From assembly GCA_020284085.1 (NCBI GenBank), contig JACEVL010000806.1, positions 413,001 through 477,000 on the forward strand: DNA of 64,000 nucleotides, in the 5' to 3' direction. How positions within the stretch are numbered: the stretch's first letter is position 1; each line of letters starts with the position of its first letter. This document shows, one piece after another, positions 10,001-22,923 of this stretch. Below the pieces are notes generated by a model, which worked only from the letters and a program-made list of their open reading frames with translations, was not told the DNA's origin and did not search any database. Origin of the DNA: Aporrectodea caliginosa. Taxonomy: Eukaryota; Annelida; Clitellata; Crassiclitellata; Lumbricidae. A program made the position numbers and the translations under genes.

Positions 10001-11685
10001 TGATGGAGCCAGGTGGCCTATGATGGATGATAACCTTGACAAGTAAAAAGGACTGCAGTCTTGTTGAAACCTGATCCATTTATTGTCTGAGCAGGTGATA
10101 AAACGCCCAGGAATCACCTGGTGCAGTGATTAAAGAACAAACACCTGCATGTCTACACTACAAGTCTCCATGCATGAAATATATCAATGCGGAGAAAGCA
10201 TCTTCTAGCTCAGCCTTTTAAAATGATCACAAACCTTTCCATAGAGGTGGACATCATGACATTGTTTTAAATTATTTCCGATAAAAAAATTGCAGACTTG
10301 TAACTACAAAAAACCACACTAATAAAATTAAGCCCGCCAGATTTTTAATTTTGTCACTTGTGTTAGTAGAAATGACGGGTAAACCATGCAGAAACATTCA
10401 ACTAGCCGAGTAAAGTCTTTGCCATTAACAACTACGGTACACAAATATTATCACAAATTATTTTCAGTTGGGCAAAACAATATACAGCACCATCCATTTC
10501 CCCACCATTCTGTTCCCAGAAAACACCACATGTAATGTCCGCAATCAATTTTAAATATGTCTCTCGGTCCGTAATGCTCCTCCGCCTGTTAACAAGCAGC
10601 TCCACCTAGCGGGATTTTTCAGCTGTTTAATAATTCACAGCGAAGCACGATGGCAAGAGAATACGGTACACATCATCATCATGCGGCTTTGTGCTGCCAC
10701 TCAAAAAACAATACTAATAAAGCAGTCTACGTAGGCACAGAGCTATCAACAAATGAGAGAGGAATTGTCTACTAACGGAGAGAAGCAGTGTTTCAATTCA
10801 CAGCCCGTTCATCATCTATGGCTTAACAAAGCAAAACCCTTGAACAACACTTGGACAAATAGGTATACAAGAAAAACAAGTCCCGGTTTTGCAAAACACT
10901 CGGTGGCCTGTGTAATTGGTCACACGTTGCTATGTATTGATGAGCCTCCGTAAATCGTTCTGTTTCCTAGTTTACAACAGTGCAGCTTTGCTACATTCTT
11001 CGAAAATAGAACCTCACTACAGAACTTTGCAAAAGAGAAACTTGCAGGAATTTGTTAACAAATAATGTAGCACCCAGAAATTTCATACTAAATATCTTGT
11101 GAATGCCCAGATAAAACTAAATAAAACAATTAACTCAGAACTTATAGACTTAAGCTGGGTCTAACTTTATGGCAGCAATTCAGCCTAATGCAGAATCTTG
11201 TCAGAAATCTTCCTAATCCAAGATGGATATAAAGAATAATAATAATAAAGACGACAATTTATATAGCACCTAACACAGTAACCTAATTTACAAGGCATGG
11301 CTGTGTTACTCTTTCTTTGCAGCAAACAAGTATGCAGGTAGGCTAAAGTCATCCTAAATAAATCTAGCTTCTAATTGGCAAATTTCAGGCAATGAATCCA
11401 AAGTTTAAATTCAATAACCAATGCTGACTACTGCACATTCAACTATCTTCCAGACAAAACCACAGAAACAGGAAACAGAGCTTATTAGTTTCATGTGTAT
11501 GAGGATAACAGTCCTAATAGACATGGTCACTTTGGTCTACAAATATCTGCTATAGGCATAAACATTAATATGAAATCTTCACCAAATACAATGTACCTTC
11601 AAATAGCAGATTCCAACAACTGACTGCTAGACATCCATAATGACATACCAACAACTGAAAAGTATACATTATATAACAGCGAAAA
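10001..11685. other. Intergenic stretch downstream of SKI
   Basis: No gene recognised. It contains ACGACAATTTATATAGCACC near 11250, a copy of the short 3'-tail repeat seen elsewhere, and otherwise unremarkable AT-rich DNA. Confidence 0.5.
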
Positions 11686-12492
11686 TTTATTTACAAGAAA
11701 AGCAACTAAATGCATATTGGTGCTTCCCCAATAAACTATGAAATGGTTGAATCATCAAAATTGAAAATGTTTAACATTTAGCAGGCTCTTTGAAACTCGT
11801 GCAATGTACGTGCAAGCACACACAAACATGCATGCACAAACACCTGCACACATTAAAAACAAACATGAAACGTCCAAAATAACCACATTTGTACAGCTCA
11901 GTAGCGTAGGATCTTCAAAGAACCACGAAAAATCCCAGCTACAAATTTACAACCAGATTTCATTACAAACATTTTGGGTTACATTTTTAACAACCGGAAA
12001 AGAAGATGTCACAACAAAGGGAATGCCGTTTGCTAAAACATCTGGAAACAGATAATCTACGATAAAGCATAATCAAATAAAATACTTAGCACCCTTGTGC
12101 TCCGTCACGATCAATCAGCAATGCGCACGGGAGGTTATATTTAAAAGCACTGAAGAAACCAACAAAAGTTAAAGTCAACAAAATGTCTAATGCCCAGCAA
12201 TAAAATGATCTTGGAAAACTCTCAGTCAACGTTAAAATAACGACGAACCTTAAACTACGAAAAAACTGACTCAACAACCGAATTGCACCACCGGATATGT
12301 GCCAACGACCGACCGACGCTCGGCTGCACGGCTACAGCGCAACAACGTCCAGCTGCTCCTCCATCCTCCTTCAATTCTCGTCGACACGGACCCTGCACTG
12401 CACACCCAAATGCTGCAAATGACAAATACTTCGTCCCAAAGGACCAAGCAGAGAGACAGAGAGAGAGAATTTCCATTCGTCTGGTCTGTTGC
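11686..12492 (-). other. SKI: Candidate 3' UTR of SKI/SnoN
   Basis: There is no coding signal on the minus strand after the stop. The first AATAAA read on the minus strand is at 11691-11686, about 800 nt downstream. The choice of poly(A) site is an inference; later signals exist, for example at 10084-10079. The aPKC and SKI genes are convergent, with ends a few kilobases apart. Confidence 0.3.
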
Positions 12493-12723
12493 TCAGGCTG
12501 GTGCAAAGCTAGCACCTGTGCTGTGGCATCTGGCTCTGTACGATGCAGATGCAGCGGTTGCGGAGGCAGAGTCTGTGCCATTGAGCAGAAGTGTAGGTGG
12601 CAAGAACTGCCTCAGGCTGTCCTGCAACTCGCGGTGCTTCTTAACGAGCATTTCGTTCGACTGCTCCATGGACTGAAGCTTACGTCTGAAATGCTCCACC
12701 TGAGCCTTGTATTTTGCCTTCAT
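12493..12723 (-). CDS. SKI: SKI/SnoN, last coding exon
   Basis: The acceptor is TTTTGTTGCAG and the stop TGA is read at 12495-12493. The exon has 76 codons plus stop. It encodes MKAKYKAQVEHFRRKLQSME, then QSNEMLVKKHRELQDSLRQF, then a low-complexity Ser/Ala/Thr tail. AKYKAQVE matches the AKYSAQ(I/V)E motif of the last SKI/SnoN coiled-coil segment, and the ELQ...L pattern that follows is also shared. The six exons together total 1,896 nt, giving 631 residues. The exon is 14.6 kb from exon 5 and lies between two inverted copies of a 400-bp repeat (9583-10000 and 14522-14922). Confidence 0.95.
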   Translation of the reverse strand: MKAKYKAQVEHFRRKLQSMEQSNEMLVKKHRELQDSLRQFLPPTLLLNGTDSASATAASASYRARCHSTGASFAPA

Positions 12724-13209
12724 CTGCAACAAAACACAAGAAAACCATGTATAAACAAAACAGAACATGCATGTATGTATGTATGTATGCATGCCTGTAT
12801 CAAAAGAATTTCTATAGCACTTTTAAGCAGTTCTCAAAAGCACTGCATGCAACGCTGTCTAACTGACTTAACAGCATTGACTTAGGTAAACAAAGAAAGC
12901 ATGTGGTTCTAAACACAGACTATACGTCTTCTGAACCACTTAAAACCCTTCTTATGCTATGTTATGTTGAGCAGAAGCCAAAATATTATTAATACTAATC
13001 CATTAAATACTGCAGCACGAAACCAACATTGCTTCTACTCTATCTTACAATTTGAAAGCTTCAACATCCGATAGCTCGCTAAGAACATCACAGGACATGC
13101 ATCATTAGCAATCAACTTTTTGGAACCTAAATTAATATTTTAACTTCTTTAAGATCTGCTACCTTCCCAGAACTTCTAAATTCTCTTACAGACGCTGGGC
13201 CACGTCCTG

Positions 13210-13416
13210 CACCAACTATTACCTCCAACCAAACCCACCCACTATTCCCTCAGTCCCCATGTCCATGACCACACAATACCCCCAGCCAACACAGCCTGAT
13301 GTGCAAAACATTTATTGTTAGGATGTTACATACTTTTTAAACTGTTTATTAGATGTCTGTAAACCAAAGTGTGATTAGCAATTGGTTACTAAAGAATATA
13401 CTTACTTACTAAGAGT
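13210..13416 (+). mobile_element. LINE 3'-end repeat with ACTT tail
   Basis: This matches the reverse complement of 18805-19003 over about 200 bp, including TTTAAACTGTTTATTAGATG and TAAACCAAAGTG. It ends GGTTACTAAAGAATATACTTACTTACT. The short tandem ACTT tail is typical of some non-LTR retrotransposon 3' ends. The same terminal segment recurs at 48307-48364 and 62870-62910. Confidence 0.7.
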
Positions 13417-13624
13417 GCAAGTAGGGCAAGCACTCAGTTACCAGCATCACTCGAGTCAATATCACTTAACAGCCACTTTGTCAACCTGTCATCAGTGTTT
13501 AAGCAAGGGTAAGGCTGGATGGGCTCGTTTGTCAATCAAAGAAGCAATTAACAATGGCTCTGAATTTGACACCTGTCTCAATTTGACACATTTCATTATG
13601 TGATATTTCTTTCAGAACCACTAT

Positions 13625-13790
13625 GCTACTGTGTGGCACAGTTGCCCATTGGTTAGAGCGCTCGGCCTGTGGCACAGTGGCCAAGTGAGTACAGCGCTTG
13701 GCCTGTATCACAGACAGTACAGGTTCGAGCCTCACCCAAGTTGCTCAGCGCCATCGATGTTCTGTCGTATGGTCATGTGCACTTCTGAAA
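13625..13790 (+). mobile_element. tRNA-derived SINE with a doubled head
   Basis: TTGCCCATTGGTTAGAGCGC is followed by TGGCCAAGTGAGTACAGCGC: two A-box half-tRNAs in tandem. One B box (GGTTCGAGCCT, about 13722-13732) follows, then a short unrelated body. It is not a functional tRNA because the acceptor stem does not close. Confidence 0.6.
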
Positions 13791-13994
13791 TTTGGAAGGA
13801 GGGCAATATCAAACGTAGTTGTACTGTATTGTATTGTATTATCAATGATCTTATGAAATGCCTACTTTAAATTAACACTTTAACGACGAGTGAGTACTAA
13901 AATGCATGGAAAACTAAGCACTCTCGCCATTAAAGGGTTAAGCGAGCAAGCAACTGGACGAAAGTTGTTCATCACAGCTGTCCATTTGCTCACT

Positions 13995-14075
13995 TCTCTA
14001 ACCGAGGGTAGAGCACAGTGTCTGACTGCTAGCACCGTCGACTCTGCTTCTGTGGTTCAAATCCAGACACGCTAA
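13995..14075 (+). repeat. tRNA-like sequence (degenerate SINE head)
   Basis: GGGTAGAGCACAGTG resembles an A box, and GTGGTTCAAATCCAGACAC contains a B box about 45 nt later. There are no closing stems of a true tRNA. It is probably a SINE relic. Confidence 0.45.
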
Positions 14076-14521
14076 GTAGACGGCTCATTGTTAAGCCATA
14101 AAAGATCGTCTTTTAGCCATTGTCGACACTTCAACGTCACTGAAGACAGCTGCATGTAATATATTATATCACTTAAAGGTGTTATGCAAAACTGACAGCT
14201 TGTCACTACACAAGGCAACCCGTCGGGACAAAGCTGTCAAGGTGTTGAATTCTTTTTGTTGTGTTTGCACGTCAGGTGGCGAGTGAGTCCCACCCTGTTC
14301 TTCAGCCTCCTCCCTCTAAGTAGCTTCTACAAAAGGCAAATTTTCAATGCGTCTCTCTCTAAATAACATCGCGTGGTCAATGCCCTGTCTGAACTTAAAC
14401 CGTCCAAAAAGACCGGTGAAAGTTTGCGAAGACATACTGGTACGTCATGAAATGTAGGCCTAACCATAACACAACTGTTTGGCTATGCATGTGTATTCGC
14501 AGAACTGTTGTGGCACGATAG

Positions 14522-14922
14522 CAGATGCATTAGCCTTACACCTCAATGTCAAAGATTCTAATCTCCACATGTCATGTCAAATTAACACCAAAACACCCAG
14601 GTTCATAGGGCCCAAAGCGGGCCAGCCCTGTACAACTATTAGAAAATGGTGGCTAGGTATTGGCCCAATGTGAGCCCAACAAGTGTGGCTTGAATTTCTT
14701 TCCAATCCTTGTGACCCATGTAAGAAACTACTTTACACCTTTTTGGTTGGTATTACCAAGTATGACGGTATAATACCCTTCAAAGCCACAACCTTGCTTC
14801 TGCTGCCTGTTGTCAAAAGTGCAGTGTGAAATATACCATTACATGATACTCTCACCTTAGCTTACTACACATGCCACTACAACAATATCCAGACAAAGCT
14901 CCATAGCAGTGATAGATTTTCT
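14522..14922 (-). repeat. Interspersed repeat, right arm of a 400-bp inverted pair
   Basis: Inverted copy of 9583-10000. The pair encloses 4.5 kb that holds the last SKI exon and its 3' UTR. A SKI pre-mRNA could contain both arms only if transcription runs past 9,583. This arm lies within SKI intron 5. Confidence 0.85.
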
Positions 14923-16999
14923 GCTGAATAGGCGGTGGACACATAACTGCACAATCCAGTGCGTTGCAAAATGAAATTCCATATGTATCATAAGTGGACA
15001 ATGGCGCACCAACAATGCAACAACCCTTCATTGTGTTGCACTAGAGGTCAATAAATTGTAAATTCAGCTGTAGGTGATTATTGGAATCAATTGGTACAAT
15101 GCTGTTAAATCCGACACAGGAAAACCAAGAATTATATGAATAGCGGCCCGCTGATGTGTGAACATGCTTTGCTGTATACAAATACTGGAAAATAATTACA
15201 CAAATGCTGACAAATTTCACCTAGTGCATAAAGCTTTTCTCAGCAGGACAACATATCTGATCAGGCATCCATTCAAACAATGCATATTATACAGTGTGGA
15301 TTCGTTAACGCACTCCCAGATAACACGCTGTTCCACTTAAAAATGGTGTTATGTCCCCCAAAGTTATTAACTTAAAACGCCAAACGGATGGTTGGACGGT
15401 CGAATGAACAGACTCCTAACAGTCAGCTAGAACGGATTGATGGACGGTTGGACGGACTGGACTGACAGTCAGTGGGACGAATGGACTCGGAGTGGACTGA
15501 CGGTTGGAAGGACGAACGTATGAATTAAGTTATACCACAGGTTATTTCTGTCCATTTTACACGCGGCTAGGGCAACGCGTCACGTCTGATGGCTTGTCCC
15601 CTTGTGTTAATAGGTCTGCACTGTATACCAATGAGCAGTTCTTGCAGATCAGTGTCAGAACTACACACCTCAGTCAATGCACTCTTCCTTTCTTCACTGT
15701 GGCCTGCAGTAATTGAGCAAACTAACGCCAATGCACAACGGACTGACAAGCCGCGTCTTTGATGGTCGATGACATCTCAGGCGTGAGAATTTTGGATGAG
15801 CTGTAGACGCTTAATTTGGGTGGATTCGACGTTGAGGAGAAGGGAATTACAGCAATCAAGCTTGACGTGGAGAGCAGTTGAAGGCAGGTTTCATTGAAAC
15901 GTATGAAAGGAGGTAGCACTGGTGGAAGCAGTTTTAAACTCTTGCATGGGTCAAATGTGGTGAAGGTCACGAATATGGAAGAAGCTGGTACAAGAGAGGT
16001 TGGAGAAGTGATTAGAGAAGGATAGATGTGGATCAAAGGTAATACCACGATCAGTAGGTGTAGGTGTATGGTAGGGTCGGGGATTTGCTTGATCTGATTT
16101 GGTGTATGTGGGTGTATGGTAGGGTCGGGGGATTTGCTTGATCTGATCTGGGAGGCCAAGGATAATAAATTCTGTTTGGCAGGGTTAAGGCAGAGGAGGT
16201 TGGAAGTACAACATAAACATCTGTAAAACATTCAGAAACAAATAACAACTAAAAATAAATACCAAAAGTAAAAAAAGTAAATCGAAAGAAATAAAATAGA
16301 AATAAAAAAATCAGAGTAACCAAATCCCACCACACAAACACACTACGCCCCACACACGTTAAAATATTAGCATTTCTAAATCTAGCTTTTTCAATTGCAA
16401 AATTAATCCTCCATCCGTCAGTTTGCACGTTGATCCTGCATATCAGATGAGACCAGCTGCAAGGCTCAGCAAAACAATCCCTCCCATAAACCGGTCCTAA
16501 CACGGCGGCGGCTCCTATTCCACCAGCTCCACCTCCCACTCTACCCTCTCTAACCCGCCCTCTGACACAACTACAACACTCAGACTATGGACTCTGCTAA
16601 TGGATTCATTGGACAGCTTTAGATCATGGACCCTTCACTGAAAACAGGCAAATAAAATTCTAAACAGTAGCTCAGTGGAATGCAGCTTCAACCTGAGGCT
16701 GTTCACTTCCTCCTCTTCCTCTGCCCCCTTCTCCTTCTCTTTCTCGTTCCATTTGTCCTTCCTTCCCTCTGTTGCTCAGTTGTTTGTCTTGACTGACAGG
16801 GCCTGAGTAGCCACTGTTATGCTATCTTTCCTCAGGTGGAAAAGGAAACCTCCCCCCCCCCCATCCTCCCTTCTTCCTGTATCACCTTTACTCGGACATT
16901 TATTACACTGCAGAAACTGACTGGAGATGACAAGGGGCCACTGCCTTTGCCACAGAGACAAACAGCAACAGATGCAAAAAGTAATTCATACGTCAACAC

Positions 17000-17300
17000 A
17001 GATAGAGACTCACATCTGAGAACACACAGAAACAAACACAGACACACACAGAAACACACACACAGACAGACAGGGCCAGAGGAGGCATAAACAGACACAC
17101 AAAGACACAAAGCCATACACAGAGACACACCCAAGACAGAAACACAGGCACACACAGATGTATAAAGACACATGAAGACACAAAGATACACAAACACACA
17201 GATACAGATACACACACAGGCAGATACACAGCCATACACACAAAGCCACACAGACAGAAACATACACACAAACAGAAACATACAAACACAGACCCGAGCC
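17000..17300. repeat. CACAGA-rich simple repeat
   Basis: A cryptic microsatellite built from ACACAGA/ACACACAGA units. It produces long Cys/Val-rich frames on the minus strand in all phases, which are not genes. Confidence 0.85.
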
Positions 17301-17713
17301 CCACCTGCAGAAACATACCACAAGTTAATACCACCATTCCACCACAAATGAAACATTGATCACAATAAGAACAGCTGTTCTTTCAATGTTCAGCAAAACA
17401 TTACACCATAAAATCTAATGACTCTTTTTTTATTATAATGACTTCAATAACGCTGAACATTATCATAATGCCCAAGACACATCAGCCTTTGAGGCACTAG
17501 GAGTCTTGGTTAAAGGGAGGCAGTACGCTCCATTCCCAAAGGTCATCTATCACAGCCGTGGCCAGACCAGACCATACACAACAGATGCAACAACTCAACT
17601 GATCCCCCAAGTCACTTTACTGAACCTAAAGCCATCTTGATCACTTAAACACTGGCTGACGACAAATGGAATTTCAGATCAAGGCAAATCCTCTCAGGAT
17701 TTTACACAACACT

Positions 17714-17722
17714 GTAAACACC

Positions 17723-17755
<33 letters not shown>
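17714..17755. repeat. (CAA)n microsatellite
   Basis: An uninterrupted run of CAA units, directly followed by (GAT)n. Confidence 0.95.
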
Positions 17756-18804
17756 ACAGATGATGATGATGATTGTTGTTGATATAATTTTAATCGTAAC
17801 CTCAAGATTCCAATGAAAGCTTATTCATGATAACCAGCTTATTTGTAGGCTCAGTCAAAACAAAAGATAAGGTTAAGTCAGTTTTGGTTCCAACCTTTCA
17901 GGTCAAGATCCAGTGGTCAGGCAGGCAGACAGTGAGACGGCTATGGTGGATGGTGAATAGTGTTTCGAATTGCAGTCCCAAAAGGCATAAGGGAAAGAGG
18001 AGGAATCAGGCATGCCCAGGGTCCCTGCGGCGGCTTGGGTGGATTTGTTGAAGAGGAATCAGGACTTTCAGTTAAAGGGAAAGAGGAGGAAGGGAATGAA
18101 GGGAATCACTTTCACTTTGGACTGAGAGAACTATCGTAATCGTAATCGTAATCTCCATATTTCTAAAGCACTAATCTAAAGCTAAGCGCAGGGCACCAGC
18201 TTATTCACGAGCAATTATTGAGAGAGGTTCAGAGTGGCAACCAAGTCACTCAGCCAACGAGTGGGTCACTGAGACCTTGAACAGAATACCTGGCTATCTC
18301 AGTGGTATATTGCAGTGGTATATCATCGTCACAGCAACAAAGGCTATCAAATGAAGGCCACGAGCAAGACGTAAAAAACGTCTGTGCGTCACACGGGTGT
18401 GCACAGTAGGGCAACCGACGGACCGTGAAATCCCAGACAGAAACCGTCAAGCAGAAACTTGCTGAACATTATTTGCACACACACAGAGACACACAGCCCA
18501 CCCACGGCCATTCGCACGTCTACAGTTATAGGCGACCACCGCACGCAGTCTGCACTACGAACTATGCACACTTGATCTTGATTTTATATAGCGCCGGTGG
18601 TGCTATGAAGCTAGTCTCCCTGGCATTGCTTTTGAACGGCACTGAGAAATTTCTGAGATTTACAAGAAATGTTGCAGCTGGTTGAGAGGTGTATACTACT
18701 ACACTCCCATTTAACTTTCCATATCCTCAAATTCGCCAGTGTCCGTGAACTGGTTGCAGCAGCCAGAATCCACCTACTTACTTGTCTCATTTGGTCTCTG
18801 AGAG

Positions 18805-19003
18805 TTAATTAAGTAAGAATATTCTTTATTAACCAATTGCTAATCGCACTTTGGTTTACAGACATCTAATAAACAGTTTAAAAAGTATATAACATCCTAA
18901 CAATAAGGCTTTTGCGCATCAGGCTGTTGGCTGCAGTCATAGGTCACGGGGGGGGGGAGTTGCGGGGGATGAAGGAGTAGTGGGTGTGTTTGGGTGGAGG
19001 TAG
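18805..19003 (-). mobile_element. LINE 3'-end repeat (inverted copy of 13210-13416)
   Basis: Reverse complement of the repeat at 13210, sharing the AATAAAGAATATTCTTACTTA end and the segment with the 5' flank CCAACAGCCTGATG. A G-tract of 10 replaces part of the body. Confidence 0.75.
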
Positions 19004-19055
19004 TTCCTCTTCTCCAAACAATTGACCAGGGCTTTCTTGTTTGCCAGTTCGGGAC

Positions 19056-19330
19056 TCCGATATTAAGGCCTCTGTGGCTAGTCCAAGGCTTTGGAATTTG
19101 CTACCCAGCTCAGTCCATTCTCTCAATTCTTTGAAGGACTCAAGTTGAATTCTAAAGTTCTTAAGAACTCATCAACTTGTTTACCCACCATCGCCTGACC
19201 TCTGGTTTCTCTGATCTTTGGGATTTCAACCCCTTCCTTTCTGCAATGAATTATATGTTTATTGACCGTATTTCGTTTGAATTGACCATCAATTGATGCC
19301 TTGGTCCGAATTACGATAATGGCAATATAA
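19056..19330 (+). mobile_element. LINE ORF2 C-terminal fragment and 3' end
   Basis: The + frame reads SDIKASVASPRLWNLLPSSV, then HSLNSLKDSS, a stop, and ILKFLRTHQLV. This is the classic C-terminal end of non-LTR reverse transcriptases (SPRLWNSLP...SLxSFKxxLKTHL). It is a 5'-truncated, inactive copy. Confidence 0.8.
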
Positions 19331-19379
19331 TAGAAGTCATCAGATTAGTTTAAACCAATGCAACTAACCAGCCAGGCAG

Positions 19380-19460
19380 ATAGGGAGGCAGGTAGACAGG
19401 AGGCAGATAGGCAGGTAGGAGGCAGATAGGCAGAGAGGAAGGCAGGCAGGCAGGAGAGGC
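19380..19460. repeat. GGCAGGTAGA-type simple repeat
   Basis: Imperfect tandem units of GGCAG/GTAGGAGGCAGATA. Confidence 0.8.
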
Positions 19461-19605
19461 AGCAGACAGGCGTCTATGAAAATCAACTACAACCTCTATT
19501 TCTTCATCCCCAGAAAGCCATAATTTATTGATTACTATGCACTCGTACAGCCTTATAAAAATGTTATTTAACAACCATATCATTAACATACACAGACATT
19601 ATACA

Positions 19606-19633
19606 TAATATATATATATATATACGTATGTGC

Positions 19634-19669
<36 letters not shown>

Positions 19670-19740
19670 ATATATAGATATATTTACATATAAGTATATA
19701 TATATATATTATACATATATATTTTATATATAATTATATT
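19606..19740. repeat. (TA)n microsatellite
   Basis: Nearly pure TA runs, interrupted near 19625 and 19665-19700. Confidence 0.95.
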
Positions 19741-20745
19741 ATATCAGCTGAGCCGAGGTAATCCTTGCATAACATGTCTCCAGCAAACTCTACGTTTACG
19801 GTATACGCGCGTGCCCACAAACATACAATACAACATTATATGTAAGCCATTCACATACTTGCGTATGCCCTACATATGTATGCACGTGGTGTTGGCTATT
19901 TTTTGTACACGATGTAGTCGGTCTTCGGTGTGGAACTTGGTCGGTTCACCGTTGTCGGCGCGTGTGAGTGGTCTGCATATCGTTAGCTATCGTGTCCTTA
20001 TTTCAAGCAACACTTGATTTTTAAGGCTCGATCGACACAAGCGTTCGGCCGCCGCAGCGCAATCGCCCCTCGTCGTCGCTGCCACCGTCTATACGAATAG
20101 ACCGGTATTCGGCCCAAAGAGCAGGCCGCCTACGGAGAAAGAGGAGGGACTACGCAGGGGAGAGAAATGTCAATCGGCAGACCACCGATATGCTAAGGGT
20201 CGCCTGGGGGAAGGGGCGCTGCTCGACAAATTGCGTAAACAATTCCCTCCTCGTTCGCAGAGGGCTTTGGTCTTGCGGCCTATTTTGCAACTGTTGCCTC
20301 CAGGTATATCGCCAAGATATGCATTTTCTGGACCGATTTATTTTGGTTTTTTTAAATCCCGTATACCTGGGGTTTGTGGTTTCACATTATTGTTAATACA
20401 GGTGTATAAAACCGTGTGTTCATGAAACTACTGTGGCAAAAGCGCAACTGCTTCTTCGAGGTAAGGGAGCGACGTTACGAGTGGGAACGTGATCGCCGGA
20501 GAGTACATAGAAGGACATTAGGCGGCTATGGAACAATCTCTCAGCAATCCCTGAACGCCCACGTAGTTCTCAGAATCCACCGTCACTTGCTGAAGTCTCA
20601 AGTTACATATGGAAAATTCAAAATCTATGTTCTGGTGACACAGAAGACTAGCTCCACAAACCGGATCGCTGCTCTGGTGGTCGGTGCCTGCTGGGTCTTG
20701 CCTCGGTCTACCTAAGAGAGCTCTCCTGCCCTAGCCTGGGTGTCC

Positions 20746-21055
20746 GGGGTCGTAGCTCCCTCCGCGCTACTTAGGCACTTAGCGGGGTATGCTCCTTGTC
20801 CCTTTTGCCCATACATCTACAGGGCAGAACCGTGCCTTCTCAGTCGTTGGCCCCTCGGTCTGGAATGGGCTCCTCTTGGCGCTACAAGATTCCTCCAAGG
20901 TGGAAAGATCTTGTTGGCGCTATGTTTGCTCCCCAGGGTCCACTCCGATAGTTCTATTCTAACCTCAAAACTGTCAAGTTAGCCGTGCTGGGGTCGGGAG
21001 CACTTCCGGGTAGTAGCCTTGAAGGGGTACTATATAAATCTCTGTAATGAATGAA
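20746..21055 (+). mobile_element. LINE C-terminal remnant and 3' end
   Basis: The frame at 20825-20963 reads QNRAFSVVGPSVWNGLLLAL followed by QDSSKVE and a stop. RAFSVVGPSVWNGLP is a hallmark of the reverse-transcriptase C-terminus of many marine-invertebrate LINEs. The 3' end runs GGTACTATATAAATCTCTG then (TGAA)n, the same tail type as about a dozen short repeats in this window. Confidence 0.8.
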
Positions 21056-21959
21056 TGTACTCAAAATTCCGACACTGCTCGTACTCTGGCAATGCCAGTC
21101 CCAAGACTGTAGAAAGCAGGAGGTGGACGCTAATCATCTTTGTTATGACACAGTGTCATTAAACATTAAACAGCAAAAAAGCCATGAATGTACTCAACAA
21201 CAGTTTCACTTCGGGACCAAAGTGGATCTAAAGTCACTCATTGTGTGTGTCCAAGCCACCAACAGCGAACACACTCTACTCTACTCAGACTTTTATCCTT
21301 CATGACTTCATAGACTATGGATCCAAAGTTTAACAACATCTTATGGCAACAAAGGAATTATTCTGAACAGCGATCGCTGTTTGTATGTCATAATGTAGCT
21401 TTGTTAACCAATTATACATATAATGTTTCCGAGATTATATAAAACTATTACATTACACTACTACACAGAGACACTGCATGATTGAAGATTCTTTGGTTTA
21501 TTCAGTCATTCATTAATGTCAAAAATTTTCATAATCATAAATCATAAACTCCAAATATCAAAAGCGCTGCTCTGAAGTCAAGTGCAGGGAACCGGCTTAT
21601 TCACGAGGGCTGAGATTCATTCAAGGTCTGTTGCACTAAACATCTCAAGACTTCCGTTACTCTCCTAGCAAAGGTTGACGACCCCATCTCGTTTAGTGAT
21701 GCCAATTTAGCCAACTTGTCTTAGGTTCGTTAAGAATGTCTGAGTACAACTAAACCACACCAGCTGCATCTGATTTCCTCCACTGTGGAGTCAGTCATTC
21801 AGTGCAAATGCTCAGAAAGACACAGACAGCGATCGGAGGAGCATCCGATCGAAAGCAGGAACTTTTATAGGCTGCAGCAGATGCCTGACCGAGATCACAC
21901 CACCGCCAAACATAATAAACCAAGTCTTCATATTATAATGGATTTGAACCCAGTGACTT

Positions 21960-22255
21960 CTCTGTCTCTCTGTCTGTCTCTCTGTCTGTCTCTATGTCTC
22001 TCTCTCTCTCTGTCTGTATGTATGTATGTATGTATGTATGTATGTATGTATGTATGTATGTATGTATGTATGTTCGATATGCATATGAAAAACACTTGAG
22101 TGGTATTTGTATGTTTTCTGTATGTATACCATGTCCAGAAGACCATGATCCATGTCATTGTAATTATGTATGTATGTATGTCTGTCTCTCTGTCTGTTCC
22201 TCTGTCTGTCTGTCTCTGTCTGTCTCTGTATCTCTGTCTCTCTCCCTCCCTTCTT
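21960..22255. repeat. (TCTG)n and (TGTA)n microsatellite cluster
   Basis: TCTG/TCTC-rich 21960-22012 and pure GTAT units 22013-22071. After 85 bp of unique DNA comes a second TGTA/TCTG array (22165-22255). All long frames here are repeat translations. Confidence 0.95.
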
Positions 22256-22923
22256 CTCTCCCTGTCTCATTTTCGATCAGGCATCTAAAAACACCCCAGT
22301 GGTATTTGCTGTTTTCTTCTTACATACCATATCCAGACGACCAAGATCCAGATCATTCCACAAATTCTGTCCGAGATCATTTAAATTACTCCACTTCAAA
22401 ATGTACTCATGCACAAACAGCCAAACACACTCAGGCATGCATAATTACATACACACACATCATTACACACATTCATACATACACACTCACACAAATAAAT
22501 CCCTACATAGACCAATGTGCAGCACTTTTGTTAAGTACTTGAACAGCACTACATGTATATTAAGTGTTTTGTAACCTAAAACCGGTTCTCGTGCAATAAA
22601 CAAATTAAAAAAACAAATTCAACACACACATCCACACACATACATATACGCACGTGCACACACACACGTGCATGCTATGTTGATTGACTTTCTGTCAGGT
22701 CAAGAGATTAGTTTTCAATGCAAACTGGCAGACTAAAGATAGACTATGCAGGTCATTCACCTCCTAAAAAGTGTTACTATCCTAAACCATTCGTATGTAA
22801 ACAATATGTTAATGATTGACTGAAAAGTTCTTGAAAGATGCTTCAGAAACATCCCAGTACACTTATAATGACTTACGGTAACATTTGAGAGCATGTGTGC
22901 ATGTGCATGTGCTCGAGACAGAT

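Noticed and set aside
16832..17356. Cys-rich minus-strand frames of 103-174 codons
   Set aside because: Translations of a CACAGA simple repeat in all phases; no domain, no start or splice context.
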